From assembly GCF_030581005.1 (NCBI RefSeq), contig NZ_JAUQSX010000009.1, positions 186,001 to 250,000 of the forward strand: a DNA stretch of 64,000 nt, read 5' to 3'. The DNA is from Hymenobacter mellowenesis (lineage in GTDB: Bacteria; Bacteroidota; Bacteroidia; Cytophagales; Hymenobacteraceae). Positions 51,712-60,058 of this stretch are shown here, piece after piece. Position 1 is the stretch's first letter, and every line of letters begins with the position of its first letter. The notes below the pieces were generated by a model. It worked only from the letters and a program-made list of their open reading frames with translations, had not been told where the DNA came from and searched no databases. The translations under genes were made by a program, and so were the position numbers.

Positions 51712-52577
51712 TTGCCGCGCCGCCGAAGAAACTCTCGCATCGCCGCATCCAGCGGCTGCGAAGTATCGAGCAAATGGTAGTCGAATCCTTGGCGGCGGGC
51801 TTGTTGCGCCGTGGTACGCAGCCACTCCTGCAGCTGCTGCTGGTAAGCGGCGCGTTGCGAGCCGGCATCAATTTGCAGCGTTTGCCCGGTTTCCAAATCC
51901 CGAAACGTCACCGCGCCTTGGTAGCTGAATGCCAGCTCGTTGTGCGCCATCAGGTGCAGAAGCAGCACGTCGCCGCTGGTGGCGCGCAGGCGGGTGAACA
52001 GGCTGTTGATTTCAGTGCCTTCCTCATATAAGTCGCTCACGCACACCGTGAGGGCGCGCTGCCGCCGGGCCGTGAGCGGGGCCAGCGTTTCGGCCGTCGG
52101 GAAGTGGCCGGAGGCTTCGGCCGTTTCCAGCGCGTGGTAGAGGCGGGGCAGCTGGCGGGCATCGGCGCGGGGCGCGAGGTGGCGCAGGCCGCCGGGACTG
52201 AGGATGCTCAAACCCACGGCGTCGCCCTGCTGGGTGGCCAGGTAGGCCAGCGCCCCAAGCAGCAGCCGGGCGTAGTCGAGCTTGGTGAGGCCGTTGTCGT
52301 CGCGGTGGTTCATGCTGGCGCTGGCGTCGAGCAGCAGGTGCACGGTCAGGCTGGTGTCGATTTCCGACTCGCGCAGGTAATACCGGTCCGAGCGCGCGGC
52401 CAGGCGCCAGTCGAGGCGGCGCAGGTCGTCGCCGGGCTGGTAGGGGCGGTACTGGCTGAACTCCATACCCGCGCCGTGCCGCCGGCTGGCATGCGCGCCA
52501 TTGAGGAAGCCTTCGGCCGCTTGCCGGGCAGCCAGGGCAAGGTTGCGCAGGCCGTGCAGGAGTTCGGGGGTAAGCAT
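51705..52577 (-). CDS. DUF58 domain protein with vWA-like fold
   Basis: The protein has 290 residues from the ATG at 52577; upstream in-frame starts lie in a P3 repeat. The DUF58 core is MEFSQYRPYQPGDDLRRLDW followed by RLAARSDRYYLRESE, and the vWA-like region has the metal-site motif LLLDASASMN (DxSxS) and ALTVCVSDLYEEG. It has no TM segments; it should bind the MoxR ATPase partner on the cytoplasmic side. It is the second gene of the MoxR cluster, separated from moxR by a P3 repeat and from the BatA-like gene by the P5 repeat. Confidence 0.92.
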   Translation of the reverse strand: MLTPELLHGLRNLALAARQAAEGFLNGAHASRRHGAGMEFSQYRPYQPGDDLRRLDWRLAARSDRYYLRESEIDTSLTVHLLLDASASMNHRDDNGLTKLDYARLLLGALAYLATQQGDAVGLSILSPGGLRHLAPRADARQLPRLYHALETAEASGHFPTAETLAPLTARRQRALTVCVSDLYEEGTEINSLFTRLRATSGDVLLLHLMAHNELAFSYQGAVTFRDLETGQTLQIDAGSQRAAYQQQLQEWLRTTAQQARRQGFDYHLLDTSQPLDAAMREFLRRRGNS

Positions 52578-52580
52578 AAA

Positions 52581-52663
52581 TTGTAGCGTGGACTCTGCGA
52601 GTTCGCGCATGACTTGAGTAGAAAATCCATTCGATGCGCGGACTCGCAGAGTCCACGCTACAA
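52581..52663. repeat. Inverted repeat, family P3
   Basis: The arms TTGTAGCGTGGACTCTGCGA and its complement (TCGCAGAGTCCACGCTACAA) flank a loop of about 40 bases. The right end is 1 base from the MoxR stop codon and the left end is 3 bases from the DUF58 start codon, so it fills the whole intergenic space. Confidence 0.95.
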
Positions 52664-52664
52664 G

Positions 52665-53642
52665 CTACACCATCACCGCTTTCAGCAGCTCCGCCACGGC
52701 ATTATCCGGCGTCAGATTTTCAGCCTCCGCATTGAAATTCAGCAGTACCCGGTGTCGTAGCACCGGCGGCGCCAGCGTGCGAATATCCTCCAGCGTGGCG
52801 GCGAAGCGGCCGTGTAGCAGCGCCCGCGCCTTGGCGCACAGTATCAGCGCTTGCCCGGCGCGTGGCCCCGCACCCCAGCGCCCGTAGTCCTTGATGAACT
52901 TCACCTCCGACATAGCCGGCCGCGTGGCGCGCACCAGCCGGTTCACGAAATCCATCAACTCGGGACTCAAACTCACCTGCCGTACCAGCGCCTGCAGCGC
53001 CCGGATATCGGCCCCGCCCAGCACGGGCTGCACCGTTTGGCCGGCCGCGCCGGTGGTGCCGCGCAGCACCGCCAGCTCCTCCTCGGCCGTGGGATAGCCG
53101 ATGCGCACGTAGAGCAAAAAACGGTCGAGCTGCGCTTCGGGCAGGGGGTAGGTGCCGCTTTGCTCGATGGGGTTTTGGGTGGCCAGCAGAAAGAACGGCT
53201 TGGGCAGTGCGTGTTCCTGCCCGGCGTAGGTAACGTGGCCTTCCTGCATGGCCTCCAGCAGGGCGGCCTGGGTTTTGGGCGGCGTCCGGTTGATTTCGTC
53301 GGCCAGCACCAAACTGGCAAAAATCGGCCCGGGGTTGAACTTGAACGAGCGCCGGCCGGTGCCGTGGTCTTCCTCCAGCACCTCGGTGCCGAGAATGTCG
53401 GTCGGCATCAAATCGGGGGTGAACTGGATGCGGCGGAAAGGCAAATCGGTGGCGGCGGCCAGCGTGCGCACCAGCAGCGTTTTGGCAAGGCCGGGCACGC
53501 CTTCGAGCAGGGCGTGCCCGCCGGCCAGCAGCGCCACCAGCACCTCATCGAGCACGGTTTCCTGCCCCACGATGACCTTGGCAATTTCGGCTTTGAGCAC
53601 CGGGAGCTTGGCCAGGAGCGTGTTTACTTCTTGTTCGGTCAT
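52665..53642 (-). CDS. MoxR-family AAA+ ATPase
   Basis: The protein has 325 residues. It has the Walker A GVPGLAKT (48-55), Walker B VLADEINRTPP (112-122), sensor 1 in FFLLATQNPIEQSGTYPLPE, the arginine-finger region LDRFLLYVRIGYP, and the AAA lid 2 C-terminal helices (KDYGRWGAGPRAGQALILCA). MoxR ATPases are chaperone-like and act with vWA/DUF58 proteins to activate or assemble envelope or metal-dependent complexes. It is the first gene of the cluster that continues into the DUF58, BatA-like and DUF4175 genes. Upstream is a P1 repeat and the DUF4159 gene. Confidence 0.95.
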   Translation of the reverse strand: MTEQEVNTLLAKLPVLKAEIAKVIVGQETVLDEVLVALLAGGHALLEGVPGLAKTLLVRTLAAATDLPFRRIQFTPDLMPTDILGTEVLEEDHGTGRRSFKFNPGPIFASLVLADEINRTPPKTQAALLEAMQEGHVTYAGQEHALPKPFFLLATQNPIEQSGTYPLPEAQLDRFLLYVRIGYPTAEEELAVLRGTTGAAGQTVQPVLGGADIRALQALVRQVSLSPELMDFVNRLVRATRPAMSEVKFIKDYGRWGAGPRAGQALILCAKARALLHGRFAATLEDIRTLAPPVLRHRVLLNFNAEAENLTPDNAVAELLKAVMV

Positions 53643-53663
53643 TCGGGTATCAGAAGGAAAAAA

Positions 53664-53771
53664 AGAACGTCATGCTGAGCGCAGTCAAAGCATCTCTACC
53701 GCACAACTAACTTATTTAATTGGATTACTACTGCGGTAGAGACGCTTGGGCTTCGCTCAGCATGACGTTCT
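53664..53771. repeat. Intergenic inverted repeat, family P1 (diverged right arm)
   Basis: The left arm starts AGAACGTCATGCTGAGCGCA. The right arm, GGTAGAGACGCTTGGGCTTC then GCTCAGCATGACGTTCT, carries several mismatches, so the hairpin is imperfect. It lies between the DUF4159 and moxR genes. Confidence 0.9.
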
Positions 53772-53782
53772 GCAGTCATCGT

Positions 53783-54406
53783 TCACGTCAAAGCATACAG
53801 CAAAATATTCACCCCAAACTTCGTGTTGTCCTCGGCCAGAAAGCGCTTGTTGCGGAAGTCGTAGTCCCACTCGCAGCCGTAGTCTTTATTGGAATATAGC
53901 ACGCCGATGCGGCCCTTGATTTCGACGGCTTTGAGGTAGTCGTGCACGAGGTCGTCGCCCCAGCCATTCAATTCAAACCCCGTGTTGGGCGGGCCGTCCT
54001 TGAAGGTGAAAAACTGGGAGTAGATGGGATGGGTTTTGGGGATTTTCTTGAGGGCGCCCGCGCCGAAACACTGGCGCATCTGCTTCTCGAAGGAGCGGGC
54101 AAACAGGCCGTCGATGTCGTGGTTGCAGTCGTCGACGAACACGAAGCCGCCGTTGCGCACGTATTGGGTAAAGTTCTGTTTTTCAGCGCCTGAGAATTGC
54201 ACCAGCCGGTGCCCACTCAGGTAGCAAAACGGGTAATTGAACAGCTCGGGGCTATCCAGGGCCACCACTTTTTCCTTGGGGTCGACGGGTACTTTGGTGT
54301 ACTGCACCAGCGAGTGCAGCAGGTTGGCGGGCATGCGCTCGTCCACCGCGTCCCAGTCGCCGGAGTGGTATTTCAGGCGCACAAACGTGAAAGGAGCAGC
54401 GGGCAC
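53783..54406 (-). CDS. DUF4159 domain protein
   Basis: The protein has 207 residues from a GTG at 54406; upstream codons in frame contain no usual start before a stop at 54473. DUF4159 traits are FTFVRLKYHSGDWDAVDERM, LFNYPFCYLSGHRLVQFS, the conserved GGFVFVDDCNHDIDG, and LVHDYLKAVEI then KDYGCEWDYDFRNKRFLAED. The fold is a flavodoxin/GATase-like alpha/beta domain. The family is common next to moxR and tldD-like genes in Bacteroidota and Myxococcota. No signal peptide is visible with this start, though a longer product would be needed for export. It is on the same strand as the MoxR cluster. Confidence 0.9.
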   Translation of the reverse strand: MPAAPFTFVRLKYHSGDWDAVDERMPANLLHSLVQYTKVPVDPKEKVVALDSPELFNYPFCYLSGHRLVQFSGAEKQNFTQYVRNGGFVFVDDCNHDIDGLFARSFEKQMRQCFGAGALKKIPKTHPIYSQFFTFKDGPPNTGFELNGWGDDLVHDYLKAVEIKGRIGVLYSNKDYGCEWDYDFRNKRFLAEDNTKFGVNILLYALT

Positions 54407-54664
54407 GGGCAGGCGGATAAAGGAAAAAACGGCTTGCGGGAAGCCAAATGAAACGCTTGTTCGATAGTCGGGCTAAAAATAAACCGGTTGCGTGAGTCGT
54501 TGGCTTATTCGCCGCCGCTGCTATTTATTGTTAACCGGGCTGCAACCTTTCGGGGGGGCGCGGCGGTATTTATTCTTCAAATTTTGCGGCTCCGCCGGCC
54601 CAAGCTACGCCCGATTTTCAGGATTCTCCTACTGCCCCCAATCACCCCGTCCCCGTTATCCGCT

Positions 54665-55294
54665 ATGAAAAAGCTGTTGATTATCGCATTCCTAAGCCTG
54701 GGCCTGACGCCGCTGGCGCAAGCCCAATTCGGCGTCAAAGGTGGCCTGAACGTGGCCGAGCTGCAGGGCCGCACCGGCGAAGATGCCTCCTACCGAGCCT
54801 TCTACCACGTCGGCGTTTTCTATCAGGCCAACATCCTCGGGCCGCTGGCTATTCAGCCCGAAGTGCAGTATTCATTGCAGGGCGGCAACCTGAAATCGGC
54901 CTTCACCAACTACGACAGCCAACTTCACTACCTCACGGTGCCCATCCTGGCCAAGCTCACCGTGGGGCCGGTGTTTGTGGAAGCCGGCCCGCAATTCGGC
55001 GTGCTGCTCAGCGCCAACCAATCGGGCAACCTGCAGGTGGGCTTCACCCCGGATGGCCAGCCGGCCTACGGCAACGTGTCGCGCCCGGCCACCAGCGAGT
55101 TCAAGCGCGGCGACTTCAGCGTGGTGGGCGGCGTGGGCCTCAAGCTGTCCAGCGGCTTCTCCCTCGGCGGCCGCCTGGTGGCCGGCCTCAACGATATCAA
55201 CGACGCCAAAAACCTGAGCGGCATCAACGACCCGCGCCTGCAAAACCGCGTGTTTCAGGTGTACGCCGCGCTGCAGTTTGGTGGACGGAAGTAA
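54665..55294 (+). CDS. PorT-like outer-membrane beta-barrel protein
   Basis: The protein has 209 residues from the ATG at 54665. The signal peptide MKKLLIIAFLSLGLTPLAQA precedes QFGVKGGLNVAELQGR, the usual start of PorT-family 8-stranded barrels. Strands follow with FYHVGVFYQANILGPLAIQP, LHYLTVPILAKLTVGPVFVE and FSVVGGVGLKLSSGFSLGGR, ending VYAALQFGGRK. It is the only plus-strand gene between 45.9 and 64 kb, inserted between the DUF4159 gene and the tld array. The 258-base gap upstream of it shows no clear promoter. A P3 repeat starts at its stop codon. Confidence 0.87.
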   Translation: MKKLLIIAFLSLGLTPLAQAQFGVKGGLNVAELQGRTGEDASYRAFYHVGVFYQANILGPLAIQPEVQYSLQGGNLKSAFTNYDSQLHYLTVPILAKLTVGPVFVEAGPQFGVLLSANQSGNLQVGFTPDGQPAYGNVSRPATSEFKRGDFSVVGGVGLKLSSGFSLGGRLVAGLNDINDAKNLSGINDPRLQNRVFQVYAALQFGGRK

Positions 55295-55404
55295 TGTAGC
55301 GTGGACTCTGCGAGTCCGCGCGTGAGCGCAGCGAGCATCAGGCGTGTGGCATGGCCACGGCCGTTTGCTATGCTCACGCGCGGACTCGCAGAGTCCACGC
55401 TACA
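55295..55404. repeat. Inverted repeat, family P3, at the ends of two convergent genes
   Basis: The arms start TGTAGCGTGGACTCTGCGAG and end CTCGCAGAGTCCACGCTACA, with an additional inner pair CGCGTGAGC/GCTCACGCG, making a stem of over 35 bases. It begins at the base after the barrel gene's stop and ends 3 bases from the stop of the minus-strand TldE gene at 55408. Confidence 0.96.
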
Positions 55405-55407
55405 GTT

Positions 55408-56733
55408 CTAAATCGCATCCGATAAGCTCGTGAACGTGAAGTCCCGGATTTTCAGCGGCGGAATCAGGCAGCCGGCCAGGCGCTGGGGCCGGCCAATGGC
55501 CTCGATGTTGTTGAGCATGATAATCGGGCTTTCGTTGAAGCGCAGGTTCTTGATGGGGAATTTGATGGCCCCGTTTTCGATGTAGAATGTGCCGTCGCGG
55601 GTGAGGCCGGTGTAGAGCAGCGTCTGCGGGTCCACTTCGCGGATGTACCACAGGCGCGTAACTAGGATGCCTTTAGCGGTGCTTTTGATGAGCTCGGCCG
55701 TGCTCTGGGTGCCACCCGCCATGATGAAGCCGTTGGGGTAGGCCGTGGCCGGCACCTTGCTTTTTTCGGCCCAGAAGCGCGTGTAAAACAGGTCTTTCAC
55801 CACGCCTTTTTCAATCCAGGTTTGGCGCTTGGTGGGCAGGCCGTCGCCGTCGAAGGCATTGCCGGGCACTTCTGGGTTCAGCGGGTCGGAGTAGATGGTC
55901 ACCCGCTCATCGAACAGCTTTTCGCCCTTGCGGTTGCCGCCGCCCTTCTTGCTCAGGAAGCTGCGGCCCTCGTCGGCCTCCCGGGCGCCCATGCCGAAGA
56001 TGAGCCCGCCGAGCAGCGACAAATCGCCGCCGTCCATCAGCGCGGCCGGCTCCAGAATCACGGTGTATTTGCCCGGCTCAATGGCCTTGGCGTTCACCGA
56101 GCTCAGGGCCTTGTCGGCGGCGCGCTGGGTGAGGGCTTTGGCGTTGAGCTTGGCCGGGTCGGTCACGTCGGCAATGGCGTAGCCCGAGCCGCGCCCGTCG
56201 GCGGTGCGCACCGTCACCGAAAAGTCGGTGTTGGTGGACTGCTGGTAAGCTTCGAGGCCCTTGGAGTTGCGCTTGGCGATGAAGCTGGTGCCGCCGTCGA
56301 GGAAGCCGGCGGCGGTGAGGTTTTTGGCGGCGCACAGCGTCATGCTGTCGGCGGCGGCCTGGGCGCGGGTGGCGGCCGTGAGCTGCGTGGTGGCCGAAGA
56401 GGGCGGGTTCAGGTAGGTTTGCGGGCCGATGAAGGGCACGTACTCCGGGCTCTCGGGCGCGAGCCGGGCGATTTCCTCGGCCCGCTGCACGCAGCGTTTC
56501 AAAGCGGCCTCGTCGAACTCGTTGCAGGTAGCAATGCCGCTGCGCTTGCCAAACCGGCTTTCCACGGCCAGCGACACGGAATTTTGCGAGCCCGCCGTGC
56601 TCACGCTGTTGCGGGCGTAGCGGATGTTGCCGGTGGTGCGGCCCCGCAGCGAGGCCTCGCACTCGTCGGCGGTGCTGTAGGCGAGGACTTTTTTCAGGAG
56701 GGCCTGGGCTTCGTCTTTGGAATAGATAGCCAT
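55408..56733 (-). CDS. TldE/PmbA-type protein, copy 1
   Basis: The protein has 441 residues. The start (MAIYSKDEAQALLKKVLAYS) has no signal peptide. TldE/PmbA features are the N-terminal domain with ADECEASLRGRTTGNIRYAR, NSKGLEAYQQSTNTDFSVTV, the insertion KKGGGNRKGEKLFDERVTIY, and the C-terminal domain with GILVTRLWYIREVDPQTLLY, TRDGTFYIENGAIKFPIKN and PPLKIRDFTFTSLSDAI. It lacks the HExxxH zinc motif of TldD, as usual for TldE, which is the non-catalytic partner of the TldD-TldE peptidase. The gene follows its TldD by 30 bases, the shortest tld junction here. It is more distant from copies 2 and 3 than those are from each other. Confidence 0.93.
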   Translation of the reverse strand: MAIYSKDEAQALLKKVLAYSTADECEASLRGRTTGNIRYARNSVSTAGSQNSVSLAVESRFGKRSGIATCNEFDEAALKRCVQRAEEIARLAPESPEYVPFIGPQTYLNPPSSATTQLTAATRAQAAADSMTLCAAKNLTAAGFLDGGTSFIAKRNSKGLEAYQQSTNTDFSVTVRTADGRGSGYAIADVTDPAKLNAKALTQRAADKALSSVNAKAIEPGKYTVILEPAALMDGGDLSLLGGLIFGMGAREADEGRSFLSKKGGGNRKGEKLFDERVTIYSDPLNPEVPGNAFDGDGLPTKRQTWIEKGVVKDLFYTRFWAEKSKVPATAYPNGFIMAGGTQSTAELIKSTAKGILVTRLWYIREVDPQTLLYTGLTRDGTFYIENGAIKFPIKNLRFNESPIIMLNNIEAIGRPQRLAGCLIPPLKIRDFTFTSLSDAI

Positions 56734-56763
56734 GATAATTTGCAGAAAGGAGGGAAGAAAGAG

Positions 56764-58413
56764 CTAAACTTTACGGGCGGTGTTGATGACGTTCACGCCA
56801 TTGAAGCGCGTGGTGGCCGAACCGTGGCTCACCGACGACACCTGCGAGGGCTGGCCCTTGCCGTCGAAGAAGGTGCCGAACAGGCGGTAGTCCGACGCAT
56901 CGCACGAGCCCTGGCAGGCCCCCCAGAATTCCTGGGTGTTCGACTGATAGGCCACGTCCTCTAATTGCTCGGTGATTTTACCCTTCTCAATCGCAAAAAA
57001 CAGCTGCCCGCCAAACTGGAAGTTGAAGCGCTGCTGGTCGATGGAGAACGAGCCCGCGCCGGCGATGTAGATGCCTTTGTCCACGCCTTTCACCATTTCG
57101 TCGGGGCTCATTTTGGCGGTGCCGGGGCGCAAACTCACGTTGGGCATGCGCTGGAACTGCACGTCTTCCCAGCTCTGGGCGTAGGCGCAGCCGTCCGATT
57201 CCTTCTGGCCCACGATGTGCGCCTGGTCCCTGATTTTCTGGTAGTTCACCAGCTTTCCTTCCTTGATGAGGTCCCACTCGCGGGTTTTCACGCCCTCGTC
57301 GTCGTATCCCACGTTGCCCACCGAGCCCGGCTGCAGCTTGTCGGCCACGATGTTCACGGCTTTCGAGCCGTAGGGCAGGTTCTTAGCCTTCCACTCCAGC
57401 GTGGCGAACGAAGTGCCCGCGAAGTTGGCTTCATAGCCCAACACGCGGTCCAACTCGGTAGGGTGGCCGACGGATTCGTGAATCGTCAGCCCCAGATGCC
57501 CAGGGTCGAGCACCAAATCATACTTGCCGGGCGTGACGGATTTCATCGTCAGCTTGGCCTTGGCCTGCCTACCGGCCAGCGCCGCGTCGGCCAGCATGTC
57601 GTAGCGCAGCTTATAACCCACGGTGTCGGTGCCCTGCGGCCCGCGCACCTGCTCCGAAGCGCTGGGCGTGAGGTATTCGTAGCCTAGGCCCACCGGCGCA
57701 CTCAGCGACTCGCGCGAGCGGAACTTGCCCGACTTGGTATCCACCGCCGTGGCCGAAAACGTGGGCCAGAGCCGGTGAATGTCCTGGTCGATATAGGAGC
57801 CGTCGGTGCTGGCGAAGTACTTCTGCTCGTTCACTTGGAACAAACCCGAGTTCACGTAGTTAGCCCCCGCATCGAGCGCGGCGGCGTTGGCGGCCAGCAG
57901 TAAGTCCACTTTCTGCTTGATGGGCACCTCGAAGGCGCTTTGCTGAATCGGGGTTTTCCAGCTCACCTCGCCGTAGCCTTTTTGCGGGGCCAGCTGTACG
58001 GGCTCTTTCATTACCAGCTTGTTGGCCTTGGCAATGCCCACGGCCTCGCGGGCGGTAGCGGCCAGGTTGGCCTCCGTCACCACGCTCGTGGAAGCAAAGC
58101 CCCAGCATCCTCCTACCAGCACCCGGATGCCCACGCCGTAGCTCTCGGTGCTCACAATGTTCTGCACCTGCTTCTCGCGGGTAAACACATACTGATTCAG
58201 CGAGCGGCCAATACGCACGTCGGCGTAGTCGGCCCCGGCGGCTTTGGCGGCGTTCAGGGCCGCGTCGGCCAGGCGTTTTTTAATGGCCACGTCCACGCCC
58301 GGCTCGAGCAGGCGGGCGGGGTCGACGGGCGTGTGGCCGAAGCCCGGCAGGCTCGGCAGAAACAGGGCCCCGGCGGCGAAGCCAGTGAGACCCACAAAGT
58401 CACGTCTTTTCAT
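56764..58413 (-). CDS. TldD-type metallopeptidase, copy 1, with twin-arginine-like N-terminus
   Basis: The protein has 549 residues. The N-terminus MKRRDFVGLTGFAAGALFLP is a twin-arginine (Tat) type signal, but no clear A-x-A cleavage site follows, so it may be retained as an anchor. The zinc motif is HESVGH in LGLTIHESVGHPTELDRV (about 311), with the third ligand expected in the C-terminal Cys-containing domain (KESDGCAYAQSWEDVQF). Other conserved blocks are YADVRIGR, GVGIRVLVGGCWGFAST, STDGSYIDQDIHRLWP and the end FNGVNVINTARKV. In E. coli TldD-TldE cleaves unstructured peptides. Here it would act with the TldE encoded directly downstream, possibly outside the cytoplasm. Confidence 0.94.
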   Translation of the reverse strand: MKRRDFVGLTGFAAGALFLPSLPGFGHTPVDPARLLEPGVDVAIKKRLADAALNAAKAAGADYADVRIGRSLNQYVFTREKQVQNIVSTESYGVGIRVLVGGCWGFASTSVVTEANLAATAREAVGIAKANKLVMKEPVQLAPQKGYGEVSWKTPIQQSAFEVPIKQKVDLLLAANAAALDAGANYVNSGLFQVNEQKYFASTDGSYIDQDIHRLWPTFSATAVDTKSGKFRSRESLSAPVGLGYEYLTPSASEQVRGPQGTDTVGYKLRYDMLADAALAGRQAKAKLTMKSVTPGKYDLVLDPGHLGLTIHESVGHPTELDRVLGYEANFAGTSFATLEWKAKNLPYGSKAVNIVADKLQPGSVGNVGYDDEGVKTREWDLIKEGKLVNYQKIRDQAHIVGQKESDGCAYAQSWEDVQFQRMPNVSLRPGTAKMSPDEMVKGVDKGIYIAGAGSFSIDQQRFNFQFGGQLFFAIEKGKITEQLEDVAYQSNTQEFWGACQGSCDASDYRLFGTFFDGKGQPSQVSSVSHGSATTRFNGVNVINTARKV

Positions 58414-58450
58414 AAGGTTTGCAGAAGGGTAAAGGTGTGGTTAGAATCAA

Positions 58451-58550
58451 AAAAACGTCATGCTGAGCGCAGCCGAAGCATCTCAACCGCAATAGTAAAT
58501 AATTACTCTCGTGGTTGAGATGCTTCGGCTGCGCTCAGCATGACGTTTTT
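58451..58550. repeat. Intergenic inverted repeat, family P1, between tld pairs 2 and 1
   Basis: The arms start AACGTCATGCTGAGCGCAGC and end GCTGCGCTCAGCATGACGTT, with flanking A and T runs that extend the pairing. The loop GCAATAGTAAATAATTACTC is close to that of the 11748 and 21042 copies. It lies between the copy 2 TldE and copy 1 TldD genes. Confidence 0.95.
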
Positions 58551-58579
58551 CTTTTTGTTCGTTTAAATTTAAGAGGATA

Positions 58580-59914
58580 TTAAACCGCGTCCGACAGGCT
58601 CGTGAACGTGAAGTCCCGAATTTTGAGCGGCGGCACCAAGTTGCCATTCAGGCGCACCGGCTTGCCGATGGCTTCGAGGTTATTCAGCATAATCACCGGG
58701 CTTTCGTTGAAGCGGAAATTCTTCACCGGGAACTTGATTTGGCCGTTTTCAATGTAGAACGTGCCATCGCGCGTGAGGCCGGTGAAAAGCAGTGTCTGCG
58801 GGTCGACGGGGCGGATGTACCACAGGCGCGTGACGAGAATGCCTTTGGCCGTGCCCTTGATGAGGTCGGCGGTGCTTTGGGTGCCACCTTCCATAATCCA
58901 GCCGTTGGGCCGGGGCAGGTCGGGGATGCCGGCCTTCTGGGCCCAGTAGCGCGAGGAGTAGAGGTTCTTCACCACGCCCTTTTCAATCCAGGTGGTGCGC
59001 TGCTGCGGCCGCCCGTCGCCGCTGAAAGTGAGGTCGCTGATTTCCGGGTTCAACGGGTCGGAATAGATGGTGACCCGCTCATCGAACAGCTTTTCGCCCT
59101 TGCGGTTGCCGCCGCCCTTTTTGCTCAGGAAGCTGCGGCCCTCGTCGGCGTTGCGCGCATCGAGCGAACCCATGAGCGCGCCGATGAGCGAGGTATCCAC
59201 GTTGGACAGCAGCGCGTTGGGCTCCAGAATGACGGTGTACTTGCCGGGCTCAATGGCCCGCGCATTCATAGATGAAGCCGCTTTGTCGGCCGCTATTTTG
59301 GTGAAGCGGGCGGCGTTCATCTTGGCCGCGTCCACGTAGTCGCCCGAGGCGTAGCCCGAGCCGGTGCCGTCGGGCGTGCGCACCGTCACCGAGAACGTCA
59401 CGTTGCTCACCTGCTGGTAAGCTTCCAGCCCCTTGGAGTTGCGCTTGGCCACGAAGCCGTGCGAATCGTCCAGAAAGGCGGCCGAGCTGAGCTTGCGCTG
59501 GTCGCAGAGCGCCATGCTGGCTCCGATTTGGTTGGCCCGGTAGTCGGGCGTGATGCCGGCCGTGGCCGCCACGTAGGAGCGGCTGCCGTCGAGGTACTGC
59601 TGCGGTCCGAGCAGCGGCATATATTCCGGGCTCTCGGGGGCGAGGCGCGCAATTTCCTCGGCCCGCTGCACGCAGCGCCGCAGGGTGGCGTCGTCGAACT
59701 CGTTGCACGTTGCCACGCCGGCGCGGCGGCCGAAACGGCTTTCCACGGCCAGCGAGACGTTGTCGCTGGCCCCGGCCGTGCTGATGGAGTTGCGCGCCGA
59801 GCGTACGTTGCCGCCAATGTTGCCGCTCAGGGTGGCGTCGCACTCGTCGGCGGTGCTGAAGCTGAGGACTTTCCTGAGTATTGTCTGGGCTTCGTCTTTG
59901 GAGAGAATGGCCAT
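58580..59914 (-). CDS. TldE/PmbA-type protein, copy 2
   Basis: The protein has 444 residues from the ATG at 59914; the in-frame extension upstream runs into the P4 repeat. It aligns end to end with copies 1 and 3: MAILSKDEAQTILRKVLSFS, ARNSISTAGASDNVSLAVES, KRNSKGLEAYQQVSNVTFSV, KKGGGNRKGEKLFDERVTIY, TRDGTFYIENGQIKFPVKN and PPLKIRDFTFTSLSDAV. By eye it is closer to copy 3 than to copy 1. It has no signal peptide and no HExxxH motif. It should pair with the TldD encoded 144 bases upstream (60059-61711); the long junction contains the P4 repeat. Confidence 0.93.
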   Translation of the reverse strand: MAILSKDEAQTILRKVLSFSTADECDATLSGNIGGNVRSARNSISTAGASDNVSLAVESRFGRRAGVATCNEFDDATLRRCVQRAEEIARLAPESPEYMPLLGPQQYLDGSRSYVAATAGITPDYRANQIGASMALCDQRKLSSAAFLDDSHGFVAKRNSKGLEAYQQVSNVTFSVTVRTPDGTGSGYASGDYVDAAKMNAARFTKIAADKAASSMNARAIEPGKYTVILEPNALLSNVDTSLIGALMGSLDARNADEGRSFLSKKGGGNRKGEKLFDERVTIYSDPLNPEISDLTFSGDGRPQQRTTWIEKGVVKNLYSSRYWAQKAGIPDLPRPNGWIMEGGTQSTADLIKGTAKGILVTRLWYIRPVDPQTLLFTGLTRDGTFYIENGQIKFPVKNFRFNESPVIMLNNLEAIGKPVRLNGNLVPPLKIRDFTFTSLSDAV

Positions 59915-59956
59915 TTTATTTGGAGCTGATTTAAAGTTGTCGTTTAGGCGTGGCGC

Positions 59957-60051
59957 CTCACCCCCTGACCCCCTCTCCAAAGGGAGAGGGGACACCGGTC
60001 CTGCGCTGACGTCAGGCTCCCCTCTCCTATGGAGAGGGGCCGGGGGTGAGG
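59957..60051. repeat. Inverted repeat, family P4, between TldD and TldE copy 2
   Basis: The outer arms CCTCACCCCC (59957 on) and GGGGGTGAGG (to 60051) enclose two local palindromes, CCCTCTCCAAAGGGAGAGGG at about 59970-59990 and CCCCTCTCCTATGGAGAGGGG at about 60018-60038. Sequence and layout differ from P1 to P3. It ends 7 bases from the TldD copy 2 stop codon. Confidence 0.9.
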
Positions 60052-60058
60052 TTACCTG